DNA of 64,000 nt, from positions 558,001 through 622,000 of the forward strand of contig DASTGN010000004.1 of assembly GCA_035719105.1 (NCBI GenBank). The letters are read 5' to 3'. The position numbers were made by a program, and so were the translations under genes. Below are positions 31,999-43,200 of the stretch, piece after piece (position 1 is the first letter of the stretch; each line of letters begins with the position of its first letter). The DNA is from UBA8389 sp035719105. Lineage in GTDB: Bacteria > Bacteroidota > Bacteroidia > Bacteroidales > UBA1402. Under the pieces are notes generated by a model, which was not told the origin of the DNA, did not search any database, and worked only from the letters and a program-made list of their open reading frames with translations.

Positions 31999-33660
31999 AT
32001 GCCAAATTCTTGGTATAAATACCATCGTTTTGTTGCGCTACTATCGGTACTGATTCTTACTGGTTGTGCACACTGTTTTGCACAGGTGTGGCAATGGTCG
32101 GTTCCTGTTGCGGGCGTTGACAATAATGCTCAGGCTTTTCTATGGATCCCCCCAGGTTGTAAACAGGTGAAAGGGCTTGTGTTAGCGCAACACAACATGG
32201 AGGAGATTTCGATTCTCGAAAATCCATTGTTCCGAAAGGAGATGGCATCACTCGGTTTTGCCGAAATCTGGGTTTCCCCATCTCCCAATGTGCTGAAGTT
32301 TTTCGATTTTAGTAAAGGCGCTGGAGCGATTACGTTGAACTATATCGACAGTCTGGCAAAGATATCCGGTTACAGTGAGTTGTCGTATGTTCCAGTGGTA
32401 CCCCTTGGGCATTCGGCTGCAGCAAGCTTTCCCTACTATTTTGCCGCCCTCTATCCCGATCGCACCTTGGCCGCCGTTTCTACAAGTGGACAATGGCCCT
32501 ATTTCAGGAATCCTGTAATAGCTACTGATATCTGGGGACAACGGAATGTCGATTACATTCCCTGCTTGGAGACGATGGGAGAATACGAGGCAGCCGAGAC
32601 CTGGTCGACGGAAGGATTGAAGGAGCGGCTGGAGCATCCACTGATACCCCTGAGTATGCTGGCAGTGCCGGGTGAAGGCCATTTTGCCAGTTCCGACGGT
32701 AAATCAGCATTTATTGCTTTTTATATTCGTAAAGCAGTGCAATACCGTTATCCGGCAAAATATGAGAATGGAAAAACTCCCGTATTGAAACCGGTTGATC
32801 CAACAAAAACGGGTTGGCTGGCCGATAAATGGCGCAAGGATCTTTCGCCAACTGCCAAGGCTGCTCCTATTGGTCAATATGAAGGCGATAAGAAAGAGGC
32901 GTTCTGGTATTTTGACAAGGAGACGGCCCGTGCAGTTGAGAAGTACGGTAAAAAATTCCGAGGAATGAAACCGCAATTAGTCGGCTACAAGCAAAATGGA
33001 AAAATGGCATTGCAACAGAACACCCACTTGCAGGTAGGACTAAAATTTATACCAGAAAACGACGGCGTAACATTTTATCTGAAAGGAGCATTTTATGATA
33101 CGGTACCGGTGGGTTCACCCCGTTTGCCGATTTGGACGGGCTTGCCGGCAGGTACTCCAATCAGTCACTCGAAAAACGTTGAGGCTATTACCATCGAACG
33201 GATTTGTGGACATTTCAGAAAAGTTTCCGATACAATATTTGTCATGGCGTTAAACCGTGAAATTAATCTGAAAGCTCCGAAATTCACATTTATCTTTGCC
33301 GTGAAGCATCCAGGTAATAATAAGTATAAATCGGCTGTTCAGCAAGGCGAAATGGTTTTGCCAGGTGCGTTGAAAGAGGGAACCGATCAAATCATTACCT
33401 TCGCTCCTATACCCGATCAAAAGGTGGGAGTGAAAGAGTTGCCCTTGCTTGCGACATCCGATGCTGGAGTGCCTGTTTATTTTTATGTGTTATCGGGACC
33501 GGCTGAAGTAGAGAGGAATGTTTTGAAGTTTACCCCAATTCCTCCAAAGGCAAAATATCCGGTAAAAGTGACCGTCGTGGCGTGGCAATACGGACATTCA
33601 TTTGAACCGAAACTAAAATCGGCCATTCCGGTTGTGCGAAATTTCTATTTAACAAAATAA
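31999..33660 (+). CDS. Exported alpha/beta-hydrolase (candidate polysaccharide esterase)
   Basis: This is a 553-residue protein starting at the ATG at 31999 (an in-frame GTG lies at 31990). The leader ends LILTGCAHCFAQ, which could be cut by signal peptidase II at Cys23 or signal peptidase I after FAQ. The hydrolase domain (about 45-250) has GLVLAQHNMEE, the nucleophile elbow GHSAA (Ser139) and a late His in VPGEGHF. The second half (about 290-553) is beta-rich, with a repeat-like closing region (GVPVYFYVLSGPAEV) that resembles an Ig-like or carbohydrate-binding module. I do not recognise a characterised family. In this operon, removal of acetyl, methyl or feruloyl groups is plausible. Confidence 0.65.
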   Translation: MPNSWYKYHRFVALLSVLILTGCAHCFAQVWQWSVPVAGVDNNAQAFLWIPPGCKQVKGLVLAQHNMEEISILENPLFRKEMASLGFAEIWVSPSPNVLKFFDFSKGAGAITLNYIDSLAKISGYSELSYVPVVPLGHSAAASFPYYFAALYPDRTLAAVSTSGQWPYFRNPVIATDIWGQRNVDYIPCLETMGEYEAAETWSTEGLKERLEHPLIPLSMLAVPGEGHFASSDGKSAFIAFYIRKAVQYRYPAKYENGKTPVLKPVDPTKTGWLADKWRKDLSPTAKAAPIGQYEGDKKEAFWYFDKETARAVEKYGKKFRGMKPQLVGYKQNGKMALQQNTHLQVGLKFIPENDGVTFYLKGAFYDTVPVGSPRLPIWTGLPAGTPISHSKNVEAITIERICGHFRKVSDTIFVMALNREINLKAPKFTFIFAVKHPGNNKYKSAVQQGEMVLPGALKEGTDQIITFAPIPDQKVGVKELPLLATSDAGVPVYFYVLSGPAEVERNVLKFTPIPPKAKYPVKVTVVAWQYGHSFEPKLKSAIPVVRNFYLTK

Positions 33661-33674
33661 AAAGTGTGTTGATT

Positions 33675-35690
33675 ATGCAAAAAATGAAAATGATTATTTT
33701 GTTGTTCTTTTTTATCGGTGCACTTGCGTTACAGGCGCAGCCATTTATTCATCCAGGGTTGTTGCATAGCAAGGAGGATTTGGAGCGGATGAAGATGGCT
33801 CTTATCCAAAAGCAAGAGCCGATTTATTCAGGTTATCTGAAATTTATTCAGAATCCGGTGTCGCAATCCGACTACAAGATGCTGGGGCCTTTGCCAATGG
33901 TAGGTCGCAATCCCACGGTAGGGCAGAAAGAGTACGATTCGGATGCCAACGCTGCTCATCAAAACGCAATTATGTGGTGCCTGACGGGTAACAGAGCGTT
34001 TGCCGATAAAGCCATTGAAATTCTCAATGCTTGGTCTTCTACACTGAAATCGATCACAGGACGTGATGCCGTATTGATGGCAGGATTGGGTCCGTTTAAG
34101 ATGGTAAATGCTGCTGAAATCATACGTTATACCAATGCCGGTTGGGACGAAAAAGATATCCGTCAGACGGAACAGAACTTTAAAGAGGTTATTTATCCGG
34201 TAATCAAAGATTTTGCTCCTTTTGCCAATGGAAACTGGGATGCAGCAGCCATTAAAACAATGATGGCGATAGGAGTTTTTTGCAACGACAGGTATATTTT
34301 TGAACGTGCTTTACGTTACTATGAAGATGGTTGGGGAAACGGAAGCCTAACTCATTATATAATCAATGAAGAAGGACAAATTCAGGAGAGTGGTCGCGAT
34401 CAGGCGCATACGCAACTGGGAATCGCCATGCTTGCCGAGTGTTCAGAAATAGCTTGGCATCAGGGACTCGATTTGTACGGATATGATCATAATAGACTGC
34501 TGAAAGGCTTTGAATATGTAGCCAAATTTAATCTTGGAAATGACGATGTACCTTTTGAACCGTGGGTAGATAGAACGGGCAAGTACATACATACGGTCAT
34601 TTCACAGAGTGCCCGCAATCGTCTCCGTGCCGTTTACGAACAAATTTATAATCACTATGTAAACCGGATGAAATTACAGGCTCCGTTTGTAACGCAGGCT
34701 GTTGCCAGGATTCGTCCCGAAGGGCCTGGTAATCCAGGTGCCGATCATCCTGGTTACGGAACGCTCTATTACTCACAATCCGCGCGGTCTGAAACAATGC
34801 AAACACCAGCAACGGGGTTGTTTACTCCCGGCGGAATTATCGCAACAGGAACAGCCCAGAAAGTTACGCTGCGATGGGTGGCTTCAGTTGGTGCGACAGG
34901 TTATGTCATAAAACGTGCAGAAACTAAAAACGGTTTGTTTACAATTATTGGAACCACTTCCTCTTCGGATTTTATCGATAGTAATGTAATAGCTGGTACG
35001 ACGTATTATTACACTATTTCAGCTCAAAATCACTACGGCACGAGTGAAGACTCTTATGCAGCTTCAATTAACGCTGGTTTGCCCTACCTTTGGAAAGAGC
35101 AAACTATTGGTAAGGTTGGACAAAAAGGAAGTGTCGGGTTTGACGGCCAACGATTTACCATTGAAGGAGCGGGTATGGGGATTGATAGCGTCAATAGCAG
35201 TTATCACTACTTCTATCACACATTGTCCAATCAGGGGGCTCTGGTTGTCCGTTTTGTGCCGCAGCCAAGTTCGCAATTCACCAGTTTTGGACTAATGGTG
35301 AAAAAAACAGTTGCCACTGAAGAAGATTGGGGGGCTTTGATCATTCGTCCTGAGAAAACGGGTGCAATTGAGTCTCCTGACTGGCAGGTTCATTTGCTTT
35401 CGAAAACAGCAGTCAACGCCAAAGGGTATGTTGATAAATTTGTCGGTTCACTCAACATCCCAACAGTGACTTTTGGTCGTTTGACTGGTGAATATTGGCT
35501 AAAACTAACATTGAACAATGGCAAATTAACGGCGACGATCTCTGAAAACGGTACGGAGTGGCTTAATGCAGGAACCCTTGTGTGGAAAGCCAACAGTGCT
35601 TCAATCGGCATTGTTGTTGCGTCGGGCATCGAATCTCGTACGACTCAGGTTCAATTTGATCATGTGAATTTCAGTAAATCAACAAATTGA
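33675..35690 (+). CDS. Alginate-lyase-fold polysaccharide lyase with fibronectin III and C-terminal lectin-like domain
   Basis: This is a 671-residue protein. I chose the ATG at 33675, which precedes a signal peptide ending ALALQAQ. Residues about 25-370 form an alpha/alpha-barrel lyase domain (FIHPGLLHSKEDLERMK, NWDAAAIKTMMAIGVFC, QESGRDQAHTQLGIAMLAE). The GRDQAHTQLG block carries the His typical of the alginate_lyase fold and resembles PL38 (glucuronan lyase) proteins. A fibronectin III domain follows at about 385-470 (VTLRWVASVGATGYVIKRAE), then a concanavalin-like sandwich (about 490-671). It probably cleaves next to uronic acids; the exact uronan is not determined. The gene is 14 bp after the hydrolase. 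Confidence 0.8.
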   Translation: MQKMKMIILLFFFIGALALQAQPFIHPGLLHSKEDLERMKMALIQKQEPIYSGYLKFIQNPVSQSDYKMLGPLPMVGRNPTVGQKEYDSDANAAHQNAIMWCLTGNRAFADKAIEILNAWSSTLKSITGRDAVLMAGLGPFKMVNAAEIIRYTNAGWDEKDIRQTEQNFKEVIYPVIKDFAPFANGNWDAAAIKTMMAIGVFCNDRYIFERALRYYEDGWGNGSLTHYIINEEGQIQESGRDQAHTQLGIAMLAECSEIAWHQGLDLYGYDHNRLLKGFEYVAKFNLGNDDVPFEPWVDRTGKYIHTVISQSARNRLRAVYEQIYNHYVNRMKLQAPFVTQAVARIRPEGPGNPGADHPGYGTLYYSQSARSETMQTPATGLFTPGGIIATGTAQKVTLRWVASVGATGYVIKRAETKNGLFTIIGTTSSSDFIDSNVIAGTTYYYTISAQNHYGTSEDSYAASINAGLPYLWKEQTIGKVGQKGSVGFDGQRFTIEGAGMGIDSVNSSYHYFYHTLSNQGALVVRFVPQPSSQFTSFGLMVKKTVATEEDWGALIIRPEKTGAIESPDWQVHLLSKTAVNAKGYVDKFVGSLNIPTVTFGRLTGEYWLKLTLNNGKLTATISENGTEWLNAGTLVWKANSASIGIVVASGIESRTTQVQFDHVNFSKSTN

Positions 35691-35697
35691 TAATAAT

Positions 35698-37188
35698 ATG
35701 GAAGGTAGAATGATTTTAAGGAGCAAGTGGACTGGACTGATTACATCATTTCAGCAACGCAATTGGATTGTTTTGTTGTTATTGTCCTTTGTGTTCATTG
35801 GTTCGCTTTCTGCACAAAATGAACTGATTGTATATCCGGCATCGGACAGCATTCCGCATAACGATGATTTTACTGTTAAAGTGAGGATTCCAGGTGGAAA
35901 GTGGATGGATCTTTATGAGTACCAAGCGTTGGTAGATATGCACGATGTCCGCAAATCGTCGATGTCCTATTTCGATTTTAAGGGGCGAGTGGATGTATCG
36001 GTAACATACAATAAAGGCAAAATCCTGTCAGCGCAAATACGTCCGTTATCATATAATATTCATTCGATCATTAAAGGCAAAACGCTTACATTTTCGTTGG
36101 AAAAACCCTGTAACCTATCGGTAGAAGTTAACGGCGACCGGTTTCACAATTTGCATCTCTTTTCCAATCCGCCCGAAACCTATAAACCCGATCCGAAAGA
36201 TACGTCGGTTATCTATCTGGCTCCGGGATTTCATAAAATCAAGGGCGGAACGCTGAATCTTAAAGCTGGCGAGACCCTTTATTTGGCTGGAGGAGCCGTG
36301 CTACAGGGAAGTGTTAAATGCGAACATGTGAAAAATGTCCGAATCTGCGGTCGGGGCATCGTGTATAAACCGATAGACGGTGTAGGGGTGAATTTTTCGG
36401 ATAGCGTATTGGTTGAGGATCTTATCTTCCTGAACCCCACCCATTATACAGTTTGCAGTGGACAATCTACCCATCTTATTATACGGAATATCCGATCTTT
36501 TAGTAGTAGGGGATGGGGCGATGGTATCGATCTATTCTGTAATCAGAATGCACTGATTGACGGGGTATTCATGCGAAATTCTGATGACTGTATCGCCGTT
36601 TACAATCACCGTTGGAATTTTTATGGTGACAGTCGGAATATCCGGGTACAAAATTCAACGATATGGGCGGATGTGGCGCATGCTATTAATATCGGGGGAC
36701 ACGGTAACGCCGAACCCGGACATTGGGAAACTGTGGAGGATGTTGTATATAAAAACATCGATATTCTAAATCAGGACGAGCCGCAGATGAGCTATCGTGG
36801 ATGTCTCGCACTGGGCGTTGCAGATGGTAACCTAGTGCGCAATATTCGCTTTGAGGATATTCGTATCGAGGAATTGGAACGGGGGCAGTTGTTTAGTTTG
36901 CGAGTAGAGTTCAACAAAAAATATGCCAAGGCATCGGGCAGGGGTATCGAGGATATTTATTTTAAAAACATAAGTTACAACGGGACAAAGGCGACAACAT
37001 CTATTATTGAAGGGTATGACGACACGCGGATGGTTAAAAATATTGTGTTTGAAAATCTTATGATAAATGGTCAGTTGATATGGGACAAAATGAAAAAACC
37101 GGGATTTATGCCGGCTTCCGATTTTGCCAATATCTACGTCGGGCCTCATGTGGAAGGGATAATATTTACAGCATCAGAAAATAAATAA
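35698..37188 (+). CDS. GH28-like right-handed beta-helix enzyme
   Basis: This is a 496-residue protein. A basic N-terminus and hydrophobic stretch (NWIVLLLLSFVFIGSLSAQ) form the signal; an alternative ATG is at 35710. An N-terminal beta-sandwich (about 40-155) precedes a pectin-lyase-like helix. GH28-type residues are present: GDGIDLF (D275, D278), NSDDC (D296, D297) and GGHGN (H335). The classic NTD and RIK motifs are altered, so it is a divergent member that may act on a rhamnogalacturonan or another acidic backbone rather than plain polygalacturonate. It lies 7 bp after the lyase gene. Confidence 0.8.
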   Translation: MEGRMILRSKWTGLITSFQQRNWIVLLLLSFVFIGSLSAQNELIVYPASDSIPHNDDFTVKVRIPGGKWMDLYEYQALVDMHDVRKSSMSYFDFKGRVDVSVTYNKGKILSAQIRPLSYNIHSIIKGKTLTFSLEKPCNLSVEVNGDRFHNLHLFSNPPETYKPDPKDTSVIYLAPGFHKIKGGTLNLKAGETLYLAGGAVLQGSVKCEHVKNVRICGRGIVYKPIDGVGVNFSDSVLVEDLIFLNPTHYTVCSGQSTHLIIRNIRSFSSRGWGDGIDLFCNQNALIDGVFMRNSDDCIAVYNHRWNFYGDSRNIRVQNSTIWADVAHAINIGGHGNAEPGHWETVEDVVYKNIDILNQDEPQMSYRGCLALGVADGNLVRNIRFEDIRIEELERGQLFSLRVEFNKKYAKASGRGIEDIYFKNISYNGTKATTSIIEGYDDTRMVKNIVFENLMINGQLIWDKMKKPGFMPASDFANIYVGPHVEGIIFTASENK

Positions 37189-37202
37189 TAATAAAACTAA
37201 CG

Positions 37203-38609
37203 ATGATTAAGCGTGCAATTAGTTCGATTTGTCTTTTAACCGGATTGTCAATTGTTAGTTTATCTCAGAGTAACAAAATACCCACCAATCATTTCGGTCA
37301 CGCGTTGATCCCCGATATGATAGCCGATGCCAGTATTCAACTTATTGGTGATACATTTTATTGTTACGCCACCACCGACGGATACGATCAGGGGCTGAAA
37401 ACTTCCGGACCTCCGGTTGTTTGGAAATCAAAAGATTTTGTTAACTGGCATTTTACCGGAACCTATTTTCCATCGGCAGTTAAACAAAAATACTGGGCGC
37501 CAAGTAAAGCCGTTGCAGCCAATGGAAAATATTATATCTATCCTACTATCAATGGATTCATGTATCCGGCCGTTTCTGGATCTCCTGATGGACCATTTAA
37601 AATTGCTGTAGGACAGGATACCTTGTTCTCACCTTACACAACGGCAACGCTGTTGAAAACGAATGACGGAAAACCTCCTTATGGGATTGACGCAGAAATA
37701 TTTATCGACGACGACGGGCAGGCGTACGTCTATTGGCAACGACGTCACGCGGCTAGATTACAAGCCGATATGATCACTGTCGATACCAATGTGGTAACCA
37801 TAAAAACACCCCATACAGTCTATTCGGAAGGGCCTATCTTTTTCAAACGTAGGGGCATCTACTACTACCTGTATACCATTGGTGGCGCCGAAAAATATCA
37901 ATATGCCTATGTTATGGGAAAACAATCGCCACTTGGACCTTTTGAGGCTCCAAAGGGCAGCAATATCATTTCTACCACTAATTATGACCGGCAGATTTAT
38001 GGTCCTGGACATGGATGTGTGTTTAGTGTGCCCGGTACCGACGACTACTATTTCGCTTTTCTTGAGTTCGGACGCGGAAGCACCAATCGCCAGACCTTTG
38101 TCAACCGGCTGGAATTCAATGATGACGGCTCTATCCGGCCTGTTGATGTTACTATGGATGGGGTAGGTGCACTGAAAAAAGCCAAAACTGAACGAAAACG
38201 TTCCGTTGTAAATTCATATGCATCGACTGTGCGAACAGATTTGAAGATCAAACACGAAGGCGACTCATTGTTTCATCGCACTGAATCGTTTGTGACTGAT
38301 TTCGCTTTTGATGGAGCCAATGGGTCGAGATGGATGCCAGCCGTTCAGGATAGCATCGGTTGGCTCGTTGCCGATCTGGGGAAAATAACTCCGGTTAAAC
38401 GAAGCGAAATCTATTTTGTGCGCCCCACAGCTGGGCATACGTATCAACTGGAATATTCGATTGACGGGATCAAATGGAAATTGTGCGGAGGAAACCTGGA
38501 GCAAAGAATGGAATCGCCGCATACCGACCATTTGAAAATCAAAGCTCGTTATTTACGGGTAACAATAACACGAGGAGTGAAGGGCGTTTGGGAGTGGAAT
38601 CTATATTAA
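37203..38609 (+). CDS. GH43 glycosidase with C-terminal F5/8-type module
   Basis: This is a 468-residue exported protein. The propeller (about 25-320) keeps a normal GH43 triad by motif: Asp in PDMIADASI (base), Asp in GIDAEIFID (pKa modulator) and Glu in SEGPIFF (acid). The last 130 residues (SFVTDFAFDGANGSRWMPAVQDSIGWLVADLGK, ending RVTITRGVKGVWEWNLY) form a discoidin/CBM32-like sandwich. Family members are mostly alpha-L-arabinofuranosidases and beta-xylosidases; the exact linkage is not predictable here. It lies 14 bp after the GH28-like gene. Confidence 0.86.
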   Translation: MIKRAISSICLLTGLSIVSLSQSNKIPTNHFGHALIPDMIADASIQLIGDTFYCYATTDGYDQGLKTSGPPVVWKSKDFVNWHFTGTYFPSAVKQKYWAPSKAVAANGKYYIYPTINGFMYPAVSGSPDGPFKIAVGQDTLFSPYTTATLLKTNDGKPPYGIDAEIFIDDDGQAYVYWQRRHAARLQADMITVDTNVVTIKTPHTVYSEGPIFFKRRGIYYYLYTIGGAEKYQYAYVMGKQSPLGPFEAPKGSNIISTTNYDRQIYGPGHGCVFSVPGTDDYYFAFLEFGRGSTNRQTFVNRLEFNDDGSIRPVDVTMDGVGALKKAKTERKRSVVNSYASTVRTDLKIKHEGDSLFHRTESFVTDFAFDGANGSRWMPAVQDSIGWLVADLGKITPVKRSEIYFVRPTAGHTYQLEYSIDGIKWKLCGGNLEQRMESPHTDHLKIKARYLRVTITRGVKGVWEWNLY

Positions 38610-38615
38610 TTTGCG

Positions 38616-40229
38616 ATGAGAAACTTCAGAATATTCTTTGTCTTTATCGGATGTTTGTTGCTGTCTCAACCTCTTTTTCCACAGTTTAGTGGGAAATGGG
38701 GCGATCAGAGTGATGGGACTTATGTCAATCCGGTAATTCCTGGCGACTTTAGTGATATAGATGCTATCCGTGTGGGCAATGACTTTTATGCTATTTCTTC
38801 TACCATGCAGTTTTCGCCTGGTATGGTGGTACTTCATTCCAAAGATTTGGTCAATTGGGAAATTATTGGGCATGTGGCGGATGATCTTACGCGTATTAGC
38901 CCCTCAATGAACTGGGATAGAATGAACTGCTATGGAAAAGGGATCTGGGCTGGATCCATACGCTATTACAAAAAAAAGTTTTGGGTATATTTCGGAACAC
39001 CCGACGATGGTTTTTTTATGAGTTCGGCCTCTCATGCTGCCGGGCCGTGGGAACCACTACATCAGCTGTGGAGAGTAAAAAATTGGGACGATTGTTGCTC
39101 CTTTTGTGATGACGATGGGCAGCTCTATTTTGTAGCGACAAACTTCGGGTTAGATGTTAAGAATCAGCGACATTATAATATTCATCTGTTTAAAATGACT
39201 CCAGATGGTAAAAATTTGATGATGGAATCCGATACCATCATTTATCAGGCTAAAGGAAGCGAAGCAAATAAACTCTATAAAATCAACGGATTGTACTACC
39301 ATTTTTTTAGCCAAGTGAAAGATGAGGGGCGGGTTATCATGATGCAGCGTTCAAAAAGCATTTACGGCCCCTACGAGGTAAAACAGTTGAACCATGTCAA
39401 TCGATTGAAAGACAAAGAACCCAATCAAGGTGGTCTGATAGGTTTGACAGACGGCAGTTGGTGGTTTCTTACACATCACGGATCCGGGGATTGGGATGGG
39501 CGTGTTGCCAGCCTGCTTTCTGTCAATTGGGTGAGTGGGTGGCCCATTATTGGAACGGTGGGCAAAGATACTATTGGTAATATGGTGTGGAAATCTCCCA
39601 AACCAATCCGGTTTAAACGCACTACCGTCAAATATAGCACCGATGATTCTTTTTCTTCCGAGATTTTGCGTCCCCAGTGGGAGTGGAACTATCAACCGCG
39701 GGCAGAGAAGTGGTCGTTGACAAAGCGAAAAGGGTACTTGCGGTTATACGCTTTCCGCCCCATTCGTCCGGAGGATCGTAAAAATATACTTTTGAGGGCA
39801 GGGAATACCCTAACGCAACGGAGCTTGAGAACCCTAGAAAATACAGTAACTGTGAAGCTGGACATCAGTGGAATGGTTGATGGCCAGACTGCCGGAATTA
39901 CTCATTTTTCGACAGCATCTTTCAACTGGCTGGGTATAAAGCAGGAAAATAGTGTCAGGAAGTTGACCTATAACCAAAACAACGACGAAACTTCGGGTGT
40001 GGTATTAAGCGGGAACATGATTTGGATTCGTTCAAGCTGGAGTGTTGACGGTTTGAATCGCTATTTATACAGTCTTGATGGAAAGAGATTTTTCCCGTTT
40101 GGAGGTGAAACTCAATTGACATGGGGAAGTTACCGTGGCGACCGGATTGGAATTTTTAATTTCAATACTCAGGCAGATAATGGATTTGTGGATGTGGATT
40201 TCTTTCAATATCACTATTCAAAAGAATAA
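38616..40229 (+). CDS. GH43 beta-xylosidase/arabinofuranosidase-like with C-terminal sandwich
   Basis: This is a 537-residue protein with a signal ending FPQFSG. The start of the mature protein, YVNPVIPGDFSDIDAIRVGNDFYAISS, is typical of GH43 subfamilies 10-12. The second acidic motif is FCDDDGQLYF and the acid is in GSEANKLY. After about residue 340 comes the beta-xylosidase C-terminal concanavalin-like domain (LRPQWEWNYQPRAEKWSL onward). It sits 6 bp after the previous GH43. The likely role is exo-removal of xylose or arabinose. Confidence 0.88.
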   Translation: MRNFRIFFVFIGCLLLSQPLFPQFSGKWGDQSDGTYVNPVIPGDFSDIDAIRVGNDFYAISSTMQFSPGMVVLHSKDLVNWEIIGHVADDLTRISPSMNWDRMNCYGKGIWAGSIRYYKKKFWVYFGTPDDGFFMSSASHAAGPWEPLHQLWRVKNWDDCCSFCDDDGQLYFVATNFGLDVKNQRHYNIHLFKMTPDGKNLMMESDTIIYQAKGSEANKLYKINGLYYHFFSQVKDEGRVIMMQRSKSIYGPYEVKQLNHVNRLKDKEPNQGGLIGLTDGSWWFLTHHGSGDWDGRVASLLSVNWVSGWPIIGTVGKDTIGNMVWKSPKPIRFKRTTVKYSTDDSFSSEILRPQWEWNYQPRAEKWSLTKRKGYLRLYAFRPIRPEDRKNILLRAGNTLTQRSLRTLENTVTVKLDISGMVDGQTAGITHFSTASFNWLGIKQENSVRKLTYNQNNDETSGVVLSGNMIWIRSSWSVDGLNRYLYSLDGKRFFPFGGETQLTWGSYRGDRIGIFNFNTQADNGFVDVDFFQYHYSKE

Positions 40230-40245
40230 ATCAAAGCATTTGAAA

Positions 40246-43200
40246 ATGAAAAAGGTTACTAAATTAATTATCGTATTGATATTTTTGATTAGCGGAGTCA
40301 ATGTTGCATTGGCCAAAAAGGAAATTAAAATTATTAGCCCTAACAAACGAGTTACCGTTTCGGTCAATACCGAAGGTCGACTCTCCTATTCTATCAATTC
40401 GTATGGTACTCAGGTATTGGCAACATCTCCTTTAGGAATCGTAGTTGATTCTATAGACTTAGGTTGTGGTGCCAAAATTGTATCGAATCCATCATTTACT
40501 AATATAGATGAAAACTATCCGATTTTTGGAAACCATTCAATGGCAAAGAACCATGCTAATGAAGCCGTAATACCTATTCAAACTGCAGGAAAGATATTTA
40601 ATCTTATTGTGCGTGTATATAATGACGGAGTTGCAGTCCGTTATACTTTACCTAAAGGCTCCATACACATCGACAGTGAATATACTTCATGGAACCTTCC
40701 CGAAAAAACAAAAAAAGTGGCTTGGTCTGGTTTTAGTCAAGGTTACGAAGATCTGAGCCATGTAACAACTGTGGGAGAAATTCCCCAAAACAAACCAGTG
40801 ATGGGGCCGATTACTTTTGAAGTGGAAGGGCATTTTCTTTCGATTTCAGAAGCTGATTGCGAAACTTTTTCTGATATGGCCTTTGTTCGAAATGGAAATC
40901 TACTGAAGGCTACTTTTCCTTTTGCAACAAGCGGATGGAATATTAAACTGAAAACTGACGATAGCGCTTCTGTTTTAAAAGGTACCTATCTTGGATATTC
41001 TGTGTCTCCTTGGCGAACAACAATTGTAACTAGAAACCTAACCGATTTGATAAATTCCGATTTATTAATGAACCTGTGCCCTGCACCTTCCAAGAACTTA
41101 GACTTTTCGTGGGTTCAACCAGGGCGTTGCTTGTGGCAATGGTGGAGTGTTGGCAGCCCGAAGTTTGACGATCAAAAGAACTGGTATGATGCTGCAGCAA
41201 AATTGAAATGGGAATATTATCTCGTTGACGATGGTTGGCGCAATTGGAGTAAACCGGATAAAGATCAGTGGATGTTGTTGAAAGAAGTTATTACTTATGG
41301 AAAAAGTGTTGGTGTCAAGTCCATTGTTTGGGTCGATTCCAAAGAAATGCGCGATGCAGATAAACGTCGATCGTATTTAGAAAAGATCAAAGCTCTTGGA
41401 GCTTCAGGAATCAAAATAGACTTTATTCCCAAACCAACCCCCGAAATCATGCAATGGTACATGGGAGCAATGCATGATTGCGCTGAGTTACAATTACTGC
41501 TAAATTTTCATGGCAGTGTAAAACCCACTGGATTAAGACGAACGTACCCAAATGACATAACACGAGAGGCGGTTCGTGGCAATGAATATCACATGACAAG
41601 ATACAAAAGGGTCACTCCGTATGAACAAGATGTATGCCTGCCTTTCACTCGATTAATGGCTGGTGCAGCCGATATTACACCTGTTATCTTAGACCCCGGG
41701 CAACTGTCAACCCAGAAATTTACATGGGCGCATGAGTTTGCACAGGCAATAATATACCTTTCCCCTATTACTCATTTTGCTGACCAGTATAAATTCTATT
41801 TAGAAAGCCCAATGCTGGATTTGTTTCAGTCAATACCCACAACATGGGATGAAACCATGGTAATTTCATGTACAAACATGGGTGAAGTCGTAGCTTATGC
41901 TCGTCGCAAAGGTGATACGTGGTGGATTGGTGCAATGAATGGCGCTACCGATCGAGAAATTAAAATACCTTTGGATTTTCTCAAGAAACCAACTCAGGCT
42001 ACATTGATATACGACGATCAACTGATTAATACCAGCATCGATCGACGTGAGCAAAAATTAAGGCCAAACGATACACTGACGATAAAATTAGTTCCCGGTG
42101 GAGGATTTGCCGCTATGCTTTGCTGCGCCGAAGTCCAGGCACAGGAGTCATACAGTTCACCGATTCGTCCCATAAATGAACCTATTGCTGCCGGGATGTT
42201 TCAACCCTCGTGGCAATCGTTGTCGCAATATAAAGTACCCGATTGGTACCGGAATGCAAAATTCGGCATTTGGGCTCATTGGGGGCCTCAATGTCAGCCG
42301 GGACAGGGTGACTGGTATGCCCGCTTTATGTATAACGAAGGTAGTCGACAATACAAATGGCAGGTTGAGCATTACGGACATCCGTCAAAAGCCGGTTTTA
42401 AAGAGGTGATTAACAGTTGGAAAGCTGAGAAATGGAATCCTGAAAAACTGGTGGCGCTCTATAAACGGGCAGGTGCTCAATACTTCTTCGCGATGGCCAA
42501 TCATCATGACAATCTGGATATGTGGAACAGTAAATATCAGCAATGGAATACGGTGAATGTAGGCCCGCATAAAGATATTCTGGCTGGCTGGGCAAAAGCG
42601 GCTAAAGATAATCATCTGCCGTTCGGATTGAGCGTTCATGCCGCTCATGCTTGGTCGTGGTACGAAGTGGCTCAGCGATCCGATAAAAAGGGCGAACTGG
42701 TAGGTGTTCCTTACGATGGGAATCTAACCAAGGCTGACGGAAAAGGAACGTGGTGGGAGGGTCTCGATCCTCAGGAATTGTATGCACAGAACCACCCGTT
42801 AAGCGAAGGAAGCGACAATGTTAACAAGATTCATAGTCAATGGAACTGGGGCAATGGAGTTTCTATCCCGTCACAGGAATATTGTGAAAAATTTTATAAT
42901 CGAACCGTCGATATGATTAATCAATTTCATCCCGATTTGTTGTATTTCGATGATACCACTCTGCCTCTCTATCCCATCAGCGACGCAGGTTTGAAAATTG
43001 CCGCTCATTTTTATAACAGCAATATGATGTTGCACAATGGTAAGTTGGAAGCTGTGTTGTTTGGTAAGATACTTACACCCGATCAGAAAAAAAGTCTTGT
43101 TTGGGATGTAGAAAGAGGAGCTCCCGACAAAATACAGGATTTGCCATGGCAAACCTGTTCCTGCATAGGCGGTTGGCATTATAGTATTCCAGATTATGAA

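Noticed and set aside
40135..40245. Upstream in-frame extension of the GH97-GH29 gene starting at 40135.
   Set aside because: It lies inside the preceding GH43 gene in another frame; the ATG at 40246 begins a clean signal peptide.
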